Below are positions 7,894 through 16,533 of a stretch of 23,668 nt of DNA, one piece after another (positions within the stretch are counted from its first letter, which is position 1; each line of letters opens with the position of its first letter). The DNA lies in assembly GCA_945860335.1 (NCBI GenBank), contig CAMAQW010000007.1, forward strand, positions 1-23,668. Direction: 5' to 3'. The stretch comes from Sediminibacterium ginsengisoli (GTDB lineage Bacteria > Bacteroidota > Bacteroidia > Chitinophagales > Chitinophagaceae). A model generated the notes under the pieces. That model did not search any database and had not been told where the DNA came from. It saw only the letters and a list, made by a program, of their open reading frames with translations. The position numbers and the translations under genes were made by a program.

Positions 7894-10395
7894 TTACTCT
7901 TCTATGTAAATCCTTTTTACACGGGCATTAATGCCACTCATCATTTCATACCTATTCATTCCGGACCAGTTAGCAAGGGTTTCAACAGCAATATGTTCAC
8001 CAAAAATTTCTACCTCGTCATCTATCGAAATGTCTTTTACGTCCGTTACATCAATCATGGTCATATCCATACAAACCAGCCCCACCACCGGACATAATAC
8101 CCCTTTTATATACATTTTACCTATGCCATTACTAAATCGTCTGTCATACCCATCGGCATAACCAATACGAACGGTTGCAATTCGGGTATCTTTTTCCATC
8201 ATCGCTGCACGGTCGTATCCAACCGAGGCACCTGCAGGCACCTGTCTAATTTGCGCAATGGTTGTTTTTAATGAAGCTACTTTTCTAAAGCCATTTGAAG
8301 CATTGGCGCTCGTGCCATAAAGCCCAATCCCAACGCGGACCATGTCTAGTGTAGCCGCCGGATGTCTTTGAACGGCATGGGAATTTGCAATATGTTTAAT
8401 AAATGTATATCCAATTTGCGCCTCTAAACCGCTACAAACCTGTTCAAAAACAGCGAGCTGTTCGCGCGTAAAAGCATCATGCGCTGGCGCATCACTGGCC
8501 ACCAAATGACTCATTACTGATTTTACAACCATGCGCTTATCAGACACTAATTTTTGAGCTAGTAGCATAGTATCGGCGGGTTCAAAACCCAAACGGTTCA
8601 TACCCGTATTTATTTTTATATGAATACCATATGCTTCAAGGCCCTGGATATTTAAAAATGATGCAAAGGCCTCGTATATTTCAAATGAATAAATTTCTGG
8701 CTCCAAGCCATAAGCCACCATCGCATCAAAGCCAGCCTCGTCAGGATTCATCACCATAATGGGTAAGTGAATGCCAGCTCTGCGTAATTCAACCCCTTCA
8801 TCTACATAGGCTACCGCTAAATAATCTGTTTTAACAGCAGCGAGCGTTCTTGCAATTTCGGCACTTCCATTACCATATGAAAATGCTTTTACAACCGCCA
8901 TTAATTTGGTGGATGCTCCAATCGTATGTTGTATTTGTTTTACGTTATGCGCCAGTGCCGTTAAATTAATTTCAAGCACTGTTTCATGCATTTTTTGTTC
9001 CAGCCATTTTGCAATGCGCTCAAATTCAAAAACGCGCGCTCCTTTTAATAAAATAAATTCGTTGGAAAAATCTTGTAGCCTGAACTGCTGTAAAAACGAA
9101 GTAGTACTATCAAAAAAATAAAGCTGTATAGGGGTATTTGAAAACTCTTTTTGAATGACGGATTGATTCTTTTTTATTTGACCCCCAATTCCAATAAACC
9201 GCTTGATTCCAAGGGTTGCAGCGTGCTTCGCAACATTCGCATAAAGGTTTTTGGAAGCTTCACCCGTTTCTGCAAAATCAGATACAATGATACTAGAATC
9301 CTTACCATCAGCCTGTGCTTTTAAATAAAAAACAGCCACAACAAAAGAATCAAAATCTAAATTGTAACTATCATTAATAAAAGCACAGCCATTCATTCCT
9401 TTTTTTAGTTGCATGCGCATGTCTACCGGCGTTAACTGCTTTATGCCGTTAGCAATAAATGAAAAGCTTTTACCAAGTGCTAGTAGTGTAAGCATACAAA
9501 GCATGGCATTATCTATAGAGGCCTTATCTGTAAAGGGCAGCTGTATCACATGCGTTTGGCCCGCCACCAACAAATGTAGTTCGGTAAAATTTCGGGTATT
9601 GATTTCACTTGCAATAACAAGGGTTGCCGGCGCTGTTCTACTCCAAGAATAAAATGTAATAGGACGGTTAAAAATAGAAGCATCTGCTTCAATATCAACA
9701 CCCTCATTTAGTACATCTTTACCATAAATAATTGTATCAACGGTTTCAAACAGCCTTAGCTTTTCTTGAATTTTTTGCTGCATGCCACTAAACCCTTCGG
9801 CATGTGCATGACCCATATGCGTTAACACCCCAATGGTAGGTTTGATAACAGGTGCAATGTGCTCCATTTCATGGGTGGTAGAAATACCTGCTTCAAAAAT
9901 GGCCAGCTCATGGGTTGCGTTCATTTTCCATACACTAAGTGGAACGCCAATTTGAGAATTATAACTTCGTGGACTTCTAACAATATGATAAGAAGGACTC
10001 AGTAGTTGATACAACCATTCTTTAACAACGGTTTTACCGTTACTACCCGTAATTCCAATTACAGGAATATTAAAATGACTGCGGTGGTGGGCTGCAATTT
10101 TTTGTAGTGCGGTGAGACAGTTGGCTACTTCAAAAAAAACTGCACCTGAGCAATAGGTCTTCCATTTTAAAAGATCCATTTGTTTGTTCACTACAAAACA
10201 ACGAACACCCTGATCGTATAAGTTTTCTATAAATTCATGCCCATCTCTTCGAGGACCAGGAAGTGCAAAAAATAAGGTTTGCGTCGGAAATACAAGTTTT
10301 CTACTATCCGTCAAAAGCTGCTCAATTAAGATCCCTTCTGCATCAGTAACAGATTGGTCAAGTATTTGTGCAATATCTTTTGCCGTGTATTTCAT
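7894..10395 (-). CDS. murF-alr: Bifunctional MurF ligase / alanine racemase fusion
   Basis: One 833-residue cytoplasmic protein joins two steps of peptidoglycan precursor synthesis. Residues 1 to about 460 are UDP-MurNAc-tripeptide:D-Ala-D-Ala ligase (MurF), with the ATP-binding loop TGSNGKT around K121, the segment 'HMGHAHAEGFSG' and 'FINDSYNLD' at the C-terminal domain. From about residue 469 the protein is a fold-type III PLP alanine racemase: MAVVKAFSYG with PLP lysine K503, 'GYDRAA' with catalytic tyrosine Y727, and GYADGYDRR. Alanine racemase supplies the D-Ala that becomes the D-Ala-D-Ala substrate of MurF, so the fusion couples supply and use. The fusion is known in Bacteroidota. Both active sites look intact, with no frameshift at the junction. 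The gene lies 9 bases after the TerC gene and 38 before lspA. Confidence 0.96.
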   Translation of the reverse strand: MKYTAKDIAQILDQSVTDAEGILIEQLLTDSRKLVFPTQTLFFALPGPRRDGHEFIENLYDQGVRCFVVNKQMDLLKWKTYCSGAVFFEVANCLTALQKIAAHHRSHFNIPVIGITGSNGKTVVKEWLYQLLSPSYHIVRSPRSYNSQIGVPLSVWKMNATHELAIFEAGISTTHEMEHIAPVIKPTIGVLTHMGHAHAEGFSGMQQKIQEKLRLFETVDTIIYGKDVLNEGVDIEADASIFNRPITFYSWSRTAPATLVIASEINTRNFTELHLLVAGQTHVIQLPFTDKASIDNAMLCMLTLLALGKSFSFIANGIKQLTPVDMRMQLKKGMNGCAFINDSYNLDFDSFVVAVFYLKAQADGKDSSIIVSDFAETGEASKNLYANVAKHAATLGIKRFIGIGGQIKKNQSVIQKEFSNTPIQLYFFDSTTSFLQQFRLQDFSNEFILLKGARVFEFERIAKWLEQKMHETVLEINLTALAHNVKQIQHTIGASTKLMAVVKAFSYGNGSAEIARTLAAVKTDYLAVAYVDEGVELRRAGIHLPIMVMNPDEAGFDAMVAYGLEPEIYSFEIYEAFASFLNIQGLEAYGIHIKINTGMNRLGFEPADTMLLAQKLVSDKRMVVKSVMSHLVASDAPAHDAFTREQLAVFEQVCSGLEAQIGYTFIKHIANSHAVQRHPAATLDMVRVGIGLYGTSANASNGFRKVASLKTTIAQIRQVPAGASVGYDRAAMMEKDTRIATVRIGYADGYDRRFSNGIGKMYIKGVLCPVVGLVCMDMTMIDVTDVKDISIDDEVEIFGEHIAVETLANWSGMNRYEMMSGINARVKRIYIEE

Positions 10396-10404
10396 GAAGG
10401 TAAA

Positions 10405-11376
10405 TTAAGACATAGACCCGTCTGTAATGTCTTTTGGTGTTCCTTTCTTTTTATGTGAAATAGAATATAGAATGGATCCGCCAATACAAACTACGATAAA
10501 CAATAGCGATAAAACAACCTGTGTATTTTTATCCATCCACTGGTTTAAATAATGTTCGCCAAGCATTTTTACACCAATAAAAACTAGCACAATGGCAATG
10601 CCTTGTTGTAAATAATCAAATTTAGAAACAGCGCCTCTTAGTAAAAAAAACAAGGATCTAAGACCTAGTACCGCAAAAATATTAGAGGTATAAATAACCA
10701 ACTTGTCGGTAGAAATGCCCATCACTGCAGGTATGGAATCAAGTGCAAATACGAGGTCAATAACAGCTAGCAATGCCACAACAACAAAGAGCGTGGTATA
10801 CTGTGGTTTACCGTTTACACGAATAACATATTTACCATTACCATCGGTGCCTGAAAGTGGTAGGTATTTTTTTAGAAAACGGTAGATCGCCGTGTCGTGC
10901 GGATCAAACTCTTCAGATTCATTAGAGGTAAACATTTTGAATCCGGTATAGAGTAAGAAAATGCCAAAAATATAGAGTAGCCAGTGAAACTGTTCTACCA
11001 GCGCTACGCCAACGGTTATAAATAGTACCCTAAACACAATGGCCATCAAAATGCCCACCAGTAGTACACGCGGATAATACTTTTCATTTACTTTAAAAGC
11101 ATTGAAGATTAAGATAAATACAAAAATATTATCGACACTTAAACTCCACTCCATCAAATAAGCACTAAGATATTCCAGCCCTGTTTTTTGCCCTTCCTCT
11201 ACCCAAACAAATACAAAAAAACCAATAGCGAGTGCCACCCAAAATAAGGTTTGAAGTAGCGCCTGCTTGATTGTTATGGTTTTATCTTTTTTACTAAGTA
11301 GCCCAAGATCAAGTATAAGCGCAAGTACAAGTACTATTGCAAAAATGAAATAAACCAACTGATGTGATGCGGTCAT
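10405..11376 (-). CDS. TerC/Alx-family integral membrane protein
   Basis: A 323-residue multi-pass membrane protein of the TerC family, close in length to E. coli Alx (321). Hydrophobic segments lie at about 7-27, 38-60, 78-95, 103-125, 132-149, 196-220, 226-247, 258-273 and 287-306. The two internal half-repeats each carry a conserved acidic motif: E76 and D82 in 'EWSLSVDN', and D207 and D213 in 'DLVFALDSIPA'. Alx and related TerC proteins are linked to manganese export and, in other bacteria, to metalation of secreted enzymes; the substrate here is inferred. It lies between gldG (9 bases) and murF-alr (9 bases) on the same strand, so it is probably expressed with them. No tellurite resistance partner genes are nearby. 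Confidence 0.9.
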   Translation of the reverse strand: MTASHQLVYFIFAIVLVLALILDLGLLSKKDKTITIKQALLQTLFWVALAIGFFVFVWVEEGQKTGLEYLSAYLMEWSLSVDNIFVFILIFNAFKVNEKYYPRVLLVGILMAIVFRVLFITVGVALVEQFHWLLYIFGIFLLYTGFKMFTSNESEEFDPHDTAIYRFLKKYLPLSGTDGNGKYVIRVNGKPQYTTLFVVVALLAVIDLVFALDSIPAVMGISTDKLVIYTSNIFAVLGLRSLFFLLRGAVSKFDYLQQGIAIVLVFIGVKMLGEHYLNQWMDKNTQVVLSLLFIVVCIGGSILYSISHKKKGTPKDITDGSMS

Positions 11377-11385
11377 AAATATCCG

Positions 11386-13125
11386 TTATAAGTATTTTTT
11401 CTTGCGCCAAAATGAAACAAGAAGGCCAATGAGAAGTAAAAGTAAAATAGGTCCGGCGATAGTTACCATTTGCCAGATTGTTTTTTGATCCGCTACTTTT
11501 TGTTTATCGAGTAATCTCAGCACTACTACTTTATTTCTAGATTCAAAAAGTCCGTTATCGTTTACTAAATAATCGATGGCATTAAGTAAAAAAGTTTTAT
11601 TTGCAAATTGAAATGCCTCAAATGGTAGTTCTCCCATAGGAAGTGGACCCGTTGTTTTTGTAACCGCATTTGTTACAATATCTGCGTCAGAAACTACAAT
11701 TTGCTTGGTTTCTTTAACACCTTTGCGTAAAAAAGGAAGTCCTGTAAAACGCTGCACCGAATCCATCACAGTAGTAGCCAAATTATTAGCAAATAAAGAC
11801 GAAAATTGCCCTTCGAGTAAAACAGCTACTGGAATATGACTTTTTGTAAACGTATATAAATCTGCTTCAGACTGCACACTGTTTAAAGACACCATGGCAG
11901 GCGAAGCTATACTGCGGGAGCTGGTATCAGTGGCCAGTAAAATTGTTTTTTTAATGCCTGGGGCTTTAACGGTATCAATACTGGATGGAAAAATAGGCAG
12001 CACCCGGTCCATATTTTTTGTAATCGGATTGTCGGAAGGGGTTGTTAAAAAAGGATAGTAAGGCCAAGGAATACGCTGCATGGTTGGTGACCCGTCCGGA
12101 TTTTTACCTACCACAATTGGGAGTTTAGCGCAGTTTAAATCCTGCACCAAATCACCATTAATACGTACGCCGTATTTAAATAAAAGCGGATCGATATTTA
12201 ACCCTCTATCATAAGCTGTATAACCGGCTTGTGTGCGCATTAAACTATCTAATTCGGCGTGTAGTTTATCTACAAACCAGATTACTTTTCCGCCATTTAA
12301 AACGTACTGATCAATTTTCAATTGGTCTTCTTCGGTAAAAGGTATTGTAGGTTTTACTATGAGTAACAAATCGATATTAGCAGCACTGGGGTAACCTGCT
12401 TTTAAATCAAAAATGCCTAGGTTATAATCGTTTCTGAGTGTTTCTGCTAAATCACTCACCGTTAAATCGGTGGGCTCGCCATTACCTACTAAATAGGCAA
12501 CAGTTGGATAACTCACTTTGGTAGCTTTATCAATAGCGGCCGCAAATTTATATTCGAGTAATGCTTCTGCTGCATTGCGTGTAGCTTCTTTGTCTTCTTT
12601 AGGTTCTACCGCTTCTATAACATTATAACTAGAAAATATTTTTTTACTGCTTCTTAAATCAACCACTACTGGCGCGCGGTTACCATAACGCACAATGGCA
12701 GCTGGCACAATAAGTTGTGATGTTGATTTTTCGATACCCTCGTTGATAGCTGTTCTTTCAAATACCACACCAAGCGCAGCAAGGCTATCATATAATTTAA
12801 CTTTTGCAGCTTCATCTTTAATACCACTACCTGGTTCCACAAATGAAACCTGCACCGAACTTGCAGCGTAAGACGCAAATGTTTCTAAAATTTCGGCAGT
12901 AGCAATATTTAATTTTTTATAATCGGCAGGTAAATCCCCAGTTAAAAAAACTTCGACAGTTATGGCGCTATCCAGTTTTTTATCCAATAATTTTTTTGTG
13001 GCTTCACTAAGGCTATAACGCTTTTCGGCAGTGAGGTCTAGACTTCCATGCAACCAAGCGTTAGAAGCATAAATAACGCCAACCAGTAAGCATCCAATAA
13101 TAATATTTGAATATTTTTGAAACAT
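11386..13125 (-). CDS. gldG: Gliding-motility ABC transporter auxiliary component GldG
   Basis: A 579-residue protein anchored at both ends: an N-terminal hydrophobic segment (about 8-25) and a C-terminal one (about 553-573) followed by the basic end 'WRKKKYL'. The region between is periplasmic, with the N-terminal part 'DLTAEKRYSLSEATKKLL' typical of the GldG/ABC-auxiliary family. Known GldG acts with the permease GldF and the ATPase GldA in an ABC complex needed for gliding in Flavobacterium. gldF lies 13 bases upstream on the same strand, which supports the pairing. No GldA-like ATPase is encoded in this window. Presence of these genes does not prove gliding; homologues also occur in non-gliding Bacteroidota. 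Confidence 0.9.
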   Translation of the reverse strand: MFQKYSNIIIGCLLVGVIYASNAWLHGSLDLTAEKRYSLSEATKKLLDKKLDSAITVEVFLTGDLPADYKKLNIATAEILETFASYAASSVQVSFVEPGSGIKDEAAKVKLYDSLAALGVVFERTAINEGIEKSTSQLIVPAAIVRYGNRAPVVVDLRSSKKIFSSYNVIEAVEPKEDKEATRNAAEALLEYKFAAAIDKATKVSYPTVAYLVGNGEPTDLTVSDLAETLRNDYNLGIFDLKAGYPSAANIDLLLIVKPTIPFTEEDQLKIDQYVLNGGKVIWFVDKLHAELDSLMRTQAGYTAYDRGLNIDPLLFKYGVRINGDLVQDLNCAKLPIVVGKNPDGSPTMQRIPWPYYPFLTTPSDNPITKNMDRVLPIFPSSIDTVKAPGIKKTILLATDTSSRSIASPAMVSLNSVQSEADLYTFTKSHIPVAVLLEGQFSSLFANNLATTVMDSVQRFTGLPFLRKGVKETKQIVVSDADIVTNAVTKTTGPLPMGELPFEAFQFANKTFLLNAIDYLVNDNGLFESRNKVVVLRLLDKQKVADQKTIWQMVTIAGPILLLLLIGLLVSFWRKKKYL

Positions 13126-13138
13126 ACTTTAGATGCAG

Positions 13139-13861
13139 TTAGCGCTTAATAATATTTTGCTTGGTGATAAACAAACAACTAAATGTGACAGCTAAAAAAT
13201 AAATGACATCATCTATTCTAACAACACCTCTACTAATACTTTTGTAATGGAATTTGAGTCCCAACACTTCTATAAAGTACCCTAATTTTCCTTCAAAAAA
13301 AGAAAGCTTACTCACTGCTTCGAAACCTGCAAATAGTAAGTAGCAAATAAATGCAGCGCCAATAAAAGCAACAACGGTATTATTTGTATAACTACTTACA
13401 CAAATACCGATAGCTACAAATACGCCAGCTAATAAAAATAATCCCAAATACGAACCGGCAGTAGCACCCATATCAATACCACCCACTACAGATAGCGACT
13501 CTACGGCAACGCCATATAGTAAAGTTGGCAGGAGTAAACAAAGTACAACGAGCAGCGCACCAACGTATTTTCCATACACGAGTACCGCAGGACGAATAGG
13601 GAGTGTTTTAAGTAATTCAAAAGTGCCCGACTTATATTCTTCGGAAAAACTGCGCATGGTAATGGTGGGTACCATAAAAATGAGTAGCCATGGAGCAATA
13701 TTAAAAAAACCGGCAAGGGTTGCATAACCCATATCCAAAATACTGGTGTCAGGAAAAACAAATAAAATAAGGCCTGTGAGAAGTAAAAAAAGGCAGAGTG
13801 CCAGGTAGCCTGTTAGGCTTGTAAAAAACTGCTTCCACTCTTTGAGGCTAATATTTAGCAT
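13139..13861 (-). CDS. gldF: ABC-2 type permease GldF (gliding-motility-associated)
   Basis: A 240-residue inner-membrane permease with six hydrophobic segments at about 17-36, 54-70, 100-120, 140-158, 163-183 and 216-234. The cytoplasmic stretch 'SFSEEYKSGTFELLKTLP' (71-88) after TM2 is the characteristic coupling region of ABC-2 permeases, where the ATPase docks. Length and order before gldG match the GldF/GldG pair. The partner ATPase GldA must be encoded elsewhere. The gene starts 49 bases after the iscA stop, the largest gap in the eight-gene run, so an internal promoter is possible, but none is clear. Confidence 0.9.
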   Translation of the reverse strand: MLNISLKEWKQFFTSLTGYLALCLFLLLTGLILFVFPDTSILDMGYATLAGFFNIAPWLLIFMVPTITMRSFSEEYKSGTFELLKTLPIRPAVLVYGKYVGALLVVLCLLLPTLLYGVAVESLSVVGGIDMGATAGSYLGLFLLAGVFVAIGICVSSYTNNTVVAFIGAAFICYLLFAGFEAVSKLSFFEGKLGYFIEVLGLKFHYKSISRGVVRIDDVIYFLAVTFSCLFITKQNIIKR

Positions 13862-13910
13862 GGCCCAAAACTAATTGTTCTTAGCCAATCTTAAAAAGTA
13901 AAAAGTTAAA

Positions 13911-14261
13911 TTATACAGAAAAGCTTTCCCCACAGCCACAACTGCGGCTCGCATTGGGGTTATTGAAATAAAAACCTTTGCCATTGAGGCCATCGGAAAA
14001 ATCAAGCTCTGTATTAACGAGGTATAAAAAGCTTTTGAGGTCGGTTACTACCTTAACCCCATTGTCTTCAAAAACTTGATCCATGGGTTTTACCTCGTTG
14101 TCAAAATCAAGTTTGTAACTAAGACCAGAGCATCCACCACCAACGACACCTACACGCAAAAAATAACTACTATCGCCAGTAATGCCAGCATCCTCCATCA
14201 GTTGTAAAACCTTGGACTTCGCCTTTTCGCTAACATAGATTGTATTTTCGGTAGCTACCAT
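13911..14261 (-). CDS. iscA: A-type iron-sulfur carrier (HesB/IscA family)
   Basis: A 116-residue cytoplasmic carrier that receives Fe-S clusters from the scaffold and hands them to target proteins. The three ligand cysteines are in the canonical arrangement: C44 in 'GGGCSGLSY', and C108 and C110 in 'SCGCGESF' near the C-terminus (C-x63-C-x-C). It follows iscU by 28 bases and completes an iscS-iscU-iscA order. ErpA or SufA would be alternative names for the same family; the position next to iscU supports IscA. Confidence 0.94.
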   Translation of the reverse strand: MVATENTIYVSEKAKSKVLQLMEDAGITGDSSYFLRVGVVGGGCSGLSYKLDFDNEVKPMDQVFEDNGVKVVTDLKSFLYLVNTELDFSDGLNGKGFYFNNPNASRSCGCGESFSV

Positions 14262-14289
14262 TTGGAAATGAATGCTCGGTTAAATATGA

Positions 14290-14709
14290 TTAGTGAACGC
14301 CTTTTTCTTCAAACTGTAATGCTTCTAAACCGTTTTTAGTGCGGTAGTCATTGATAGCTGCTTTAATAGCATCTTCAGCTAATACAGAACAGTGAATTTT
14401 TACTGGCGGTAAATTTAATTCTTCTACTAGATCCATGTTGTCAATAGCAACAGCTTGATCTACAGTTTTACCTTTTAACCACTCGGTTGCAAGTGATGAA
14501 GAAGCAATAGCAGAGCCACATCCAAAGGTTTTGAATTTAGCATCGGTAATTACACCTGAAGCGTCGTCTACTTCAATTTGTAAGCGCATAACGTCGCCAC
14601 ATTCTGGAGCACCAACTAAACCGGTACCTACATTCTTTTTTGCTTTATCTAAAGTTCCTACGTTTTTAGGATTGCTATAATGATCAATAACTTTTTCTGA
14701 GTATGCCAT
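14290..14709 (-). CDS. iscU: Iron-sulfur cluster scaffold protein IscU
   Basis: A 139-residue scaffold on which [2Fe-2S] and [4Fe-4S] clusters are built with sulfur from IscS. Cluster ligands are all present: C37 (with D39) in 'APECGDVM', C64 in 'TFGCGSAI', and H106-C107. The LPPVK peptide (100-104) before the last cysteine is the recognition site of the chaperone HscA in other bacteria, and it marks the protein as IscU rather than SufU. Thirty-nine bases separate it from iscS and 28 from iscA. Neither hscA nor hscB is in the window. Confidence 0.97.
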   Translation of the reverse strand: MAYSEKVIDHYSNPKNVGTLDKAKKNVGTGLVGAPECGDVMRLQIEVDDASGVITDAKFKTFGCGSAIASSSLATEWLKGKTVDQAVAIDNMDLVEELNLPPVKIHCSVLAEDAIKAAINDYRTKNGLEALQFEEKGVH

Positions 14710-14748
14710 ATTTTTATTTTGAAAGGGTAAAAATAATAATTTTATAAA

Positions 14749-15966
14749 TTAATGGTGCGCCCATTCGATAGAATCTAAATCGATACCTTCTTTGAACATT
14801 TCCCAAAGTGGGCTCATTTCACGAAGTTTTAAAACCGTATCGGTAACAGCTTTAATGGTATAATCAATTTGTTCATCGGTGGTAAAACGTCCAAGTCCAA
14901 AACGAAGTGAACTGTGTGCTAAATCATCTCCTAAACCTAACGCTTTTAATACATAGCTAGGCTCTAGTGATGCAGAAGTACAAGCAGAACCAGAAGAAAG
15001 TGCAATGGTTTTATTAAAGCCCATCATTAAGCCTTCTCCTTCTACATATTTGAAAGAAATATTTGCAACGTGTGGTAAACGGTGCTCGGTGCTACCATTT
15101 ACATATGATTCATCTATTTGCGTTAAAGCCGCTTCTAGCTTATCTCTTAGCTTGCTTAAGCGTTCAGCGTCTGCAGCCATTTCTAGTCTTGCAAGTTCAC
15201 ATGCTTTACCAAATCCAACAATACCTGGAACGTTTAAAGTACCGCTACGCATACCTCTTTCGTGTCCGCCACCGTCCATTTGGGCAGTAACTTTAACACG
15301 TGGATTTTTACGACGAACATAAAGTGCACCAATTCCTTTAGGACCATACATTTTATGCGCCGTAAATGCCATAATATCGATACCGTCTTCGTTTACGTCT
15401 ACTGGAATTTTACCTACTGCTTGCACCGCATCAGAGAAAAATAATACACCATGCTTTTTAGCAATAGTGCTAATTTCTTTTACCGGTTGCACCACACCAA
15501 TTTCGTTGTTGGCGTACATGATGGCAATTAAAATAGTGGTAGGCTTAATAGCTGCTTCTAATGCTGTTAGGTCAATTAAACCATTAGCAGCCACTGGAAG
15601 GTAAGTTACCTCACCACCTAAGTGCTCAATATGTTTACAGGTATCTAAAACCGCTTTATGCTCGGTAGTACAAGTAATGATATGATTTCCTTTGCTGGCA
15701 TACATTTCGTAAACACCCTTGATACCAAGGTTGTCACCCTCTGTAGCGCCCGATGTAAAGATGATTTCTTTAGGGTCGGCACCAATCAATTTAGCTACTT
15801 GCTCACGTGCATAATCTACTGCTTCTTCTGCCTCCCATCCAAACGGGTGGTTACGGCTTGCTGCATTACCAAAATGCTCGGTAAAATAAGGAATCATCGC
15901 CTCTAAAACCCTTGGATCCATTGGGGTTGTGGCGTTATTATCTAAGTAAATAGGTAACTTCAACAT
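14749..15966 (-). CDS. iscS: Cysteine desulfurase IscS
   Basis: PLP enzyme that takes sulfur from L-cysteine and passes it to IscU and other acceptors. I place the start at 15966, giving 405 residues that begin MLKLPIYLDNNATTP, matching E. coli IscS (404 residues, MKLPIYLD...). An in-frame ATG at 16011 would add 15 residues without family support. The PLP lysine is K205 (in FTAHKMYG) and the sulfur-accepting cysteine is C329 (in SSGSACTSAS). The loop length around that cysteine fits IscS/NifS rather than SufS. The short insertion of residues seen in SufS-type enzymes is absent. It is the first gene of the eight-gene minus-strand run and diverges from the epimerase gene across 122 bases. Confidence 0.96.
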   Translation of the reverse strand: MLKLPIYLDNNATTPMDPRVLEAMIPYFTEHFGNAASRNHPFGWEAEEAVDYAREQVAKLIGADPKEIIFTSGATEGDNLGIKGVYEMYASKGNHIITCTTEHKAVLDTCKHIEHLGGEVTYLPVAANGLIDLTALEAAIKPTTILIAIMYANNEIGVVQPVKEISTIAKKHGVLFFSDAVQAVGKIPVDVNEDGIDIMAFTAHKMYGPKGIGALYVRRKNPRVKVTAQMDGGGHERGMRSGTLNVPGIVGFGKACELARLEMAADAERLSKLRDKLEAALTQIDESYVNGSTEHRLPHVANISFKYVEGEGLMMGFNKTIALSSGSACTSASLEPSYVLKALGLGDDLAHSSLRFGLGRFTTDEQIDYTIKAVTDTVLKLREMSPLWEMFKEGIDLDSIEWAHH

Positions 15967-15997
15967 AATATTCTGAAATTTGCTTGTCTTATAAACA

Positions 15998-16005
15998 CGA
16001 AAGTA
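15998..16005 (-). promoter_or_regulatory. Weak candidate -7 box TACTTTCG upstream of iscS
   Basis: Matches TAnnTTTG at all fixed positions but one, read on the minus strand, 31 bases upstream of the chosen iscS start. The nearest upstream TTTG lies 25 bases away, longer than usual spacing, so support is weak. It would place the distal in-frame ATG at 16011 upstream of the transcript, in line with the shorter IscS. Confidence 0.25.
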
Positions 16006-16026
16006 CTGCAATAGGTTTATAATTGC

Positions 16027-16046
16027 GGGTCAAAAGGGGGTCAAAA
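16027..16046. promoter_or_regulatory. Direct repeat GGGTCAAAA, 11-base period, in the iscS/epimerase divergent region
   Basis: Two identical 9-base copies (16027-16035 and 16038-16046) are spaced by 11 bases, about one DNA turn, in the 122-base region between divergent genes. The arrangement suits binding of a tandem or dimeric regulator on one face of the DNA. No known regulator consensus was recognised. Confidence 0.35.
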
Positions 16047-16088
16047 CCTCATTTTTTCTCAATTCGTAAAAGCAAAAAACGGCTTGTC

Positions 16089-16499
16089 ATGAAAAAAATC
16101 GAACATATTGGTATCGCGGTCAAAAATTTTGAAGTTTCCGTGCCATTATACGAGAAAATATTAAACACAATTTGCTACAAACAGGAGCTCGTGGCTTCTG
16201 AAAAAGTAAATACTGCCTTTTTTAAAGTGGGCGACAGTAAAATTGAACTGGTATGTTCCACTGATCCTGAAGGGGTTATCGCTAGATACATCGACAAAAA
16301 GGGGGAAGGCATCCATCATATTGCCTACGAAGTGGAGGATATTTACGCTGAAATGGCCCGAATGCAAGGGGAGGGCTTTACCCTACTCCAAGAAGCGCCC
16401 AAAAGAGGAGCCGATAATAAATGGGTTTGCTTTTTACACCCTAAAGATTCTGGGGGTGTGCTAGTAGAATTATGCCAAGAAATTATTGAAGCGAAATAG
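16089..16499 (+). CDS. mce: Methylmalonyl-CoA epimerase
   Basis: VOC-fold metalloenzyme that interconverts (R)- and (S)-methylmalonyl-CoA in the propionate/succinate pathway. The ATG at 16089 gives a 136-residue protein starting MKKIEHIGIAV, as in the family; the longer frame upstream would need a TTG start at 16023 and adds an unsupported extension. The metal ligands fit: H6, E53 (in KIELV), H77 (in GIHHIAYEV) and E127 (in GVLVELCQ). The pair of beta-alpha-beta-beta-beta modules is complete. The gene stands alone: methylmalonyl-CoA mutase is not in the window. It converges on rnc with a 34-base gap. Confidence 0.93.
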   Translation: MKKIEHIGIAVKNFEVSVPLYEKILNTICYKQELVASEKVNTAFFKVGDSKIELVCSTDPEGVIARYIDKKGEGIHHIAYEVEDIYAEMARMQGEGFTLLQEAPKRGADNKWVCFLHPKDSGGVLVELCQEIIEAK

Positions 16500-16533
16500 T
16501 GTCTTCATGTAATGGCGCAAAAAAACAGCGCGC

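Noticed and set aside
13866..13873. TAGTTTTG upstream of gldF as a promoter -7 box
   Set aside because: It matches TAnnTTTG but lies only 4 bases before the ATG, which puts the start of transcription inside the gene, and no -33 element is present.
15967..16011. Longer N-terminus for IscS from ATG 16011
   Set aside because: The extra 15 residues precede the conserved MLKLPIYLD start and lie across the candidate promoter.
16023..16088. Longer N-terminus for the epimerase starting at TTG 16023
   Set aside because: The extra 22 residues do not resemble the family, and MKKIEHIGIAV at 16089 matches the usual start. The extension also covers the direct repeat.
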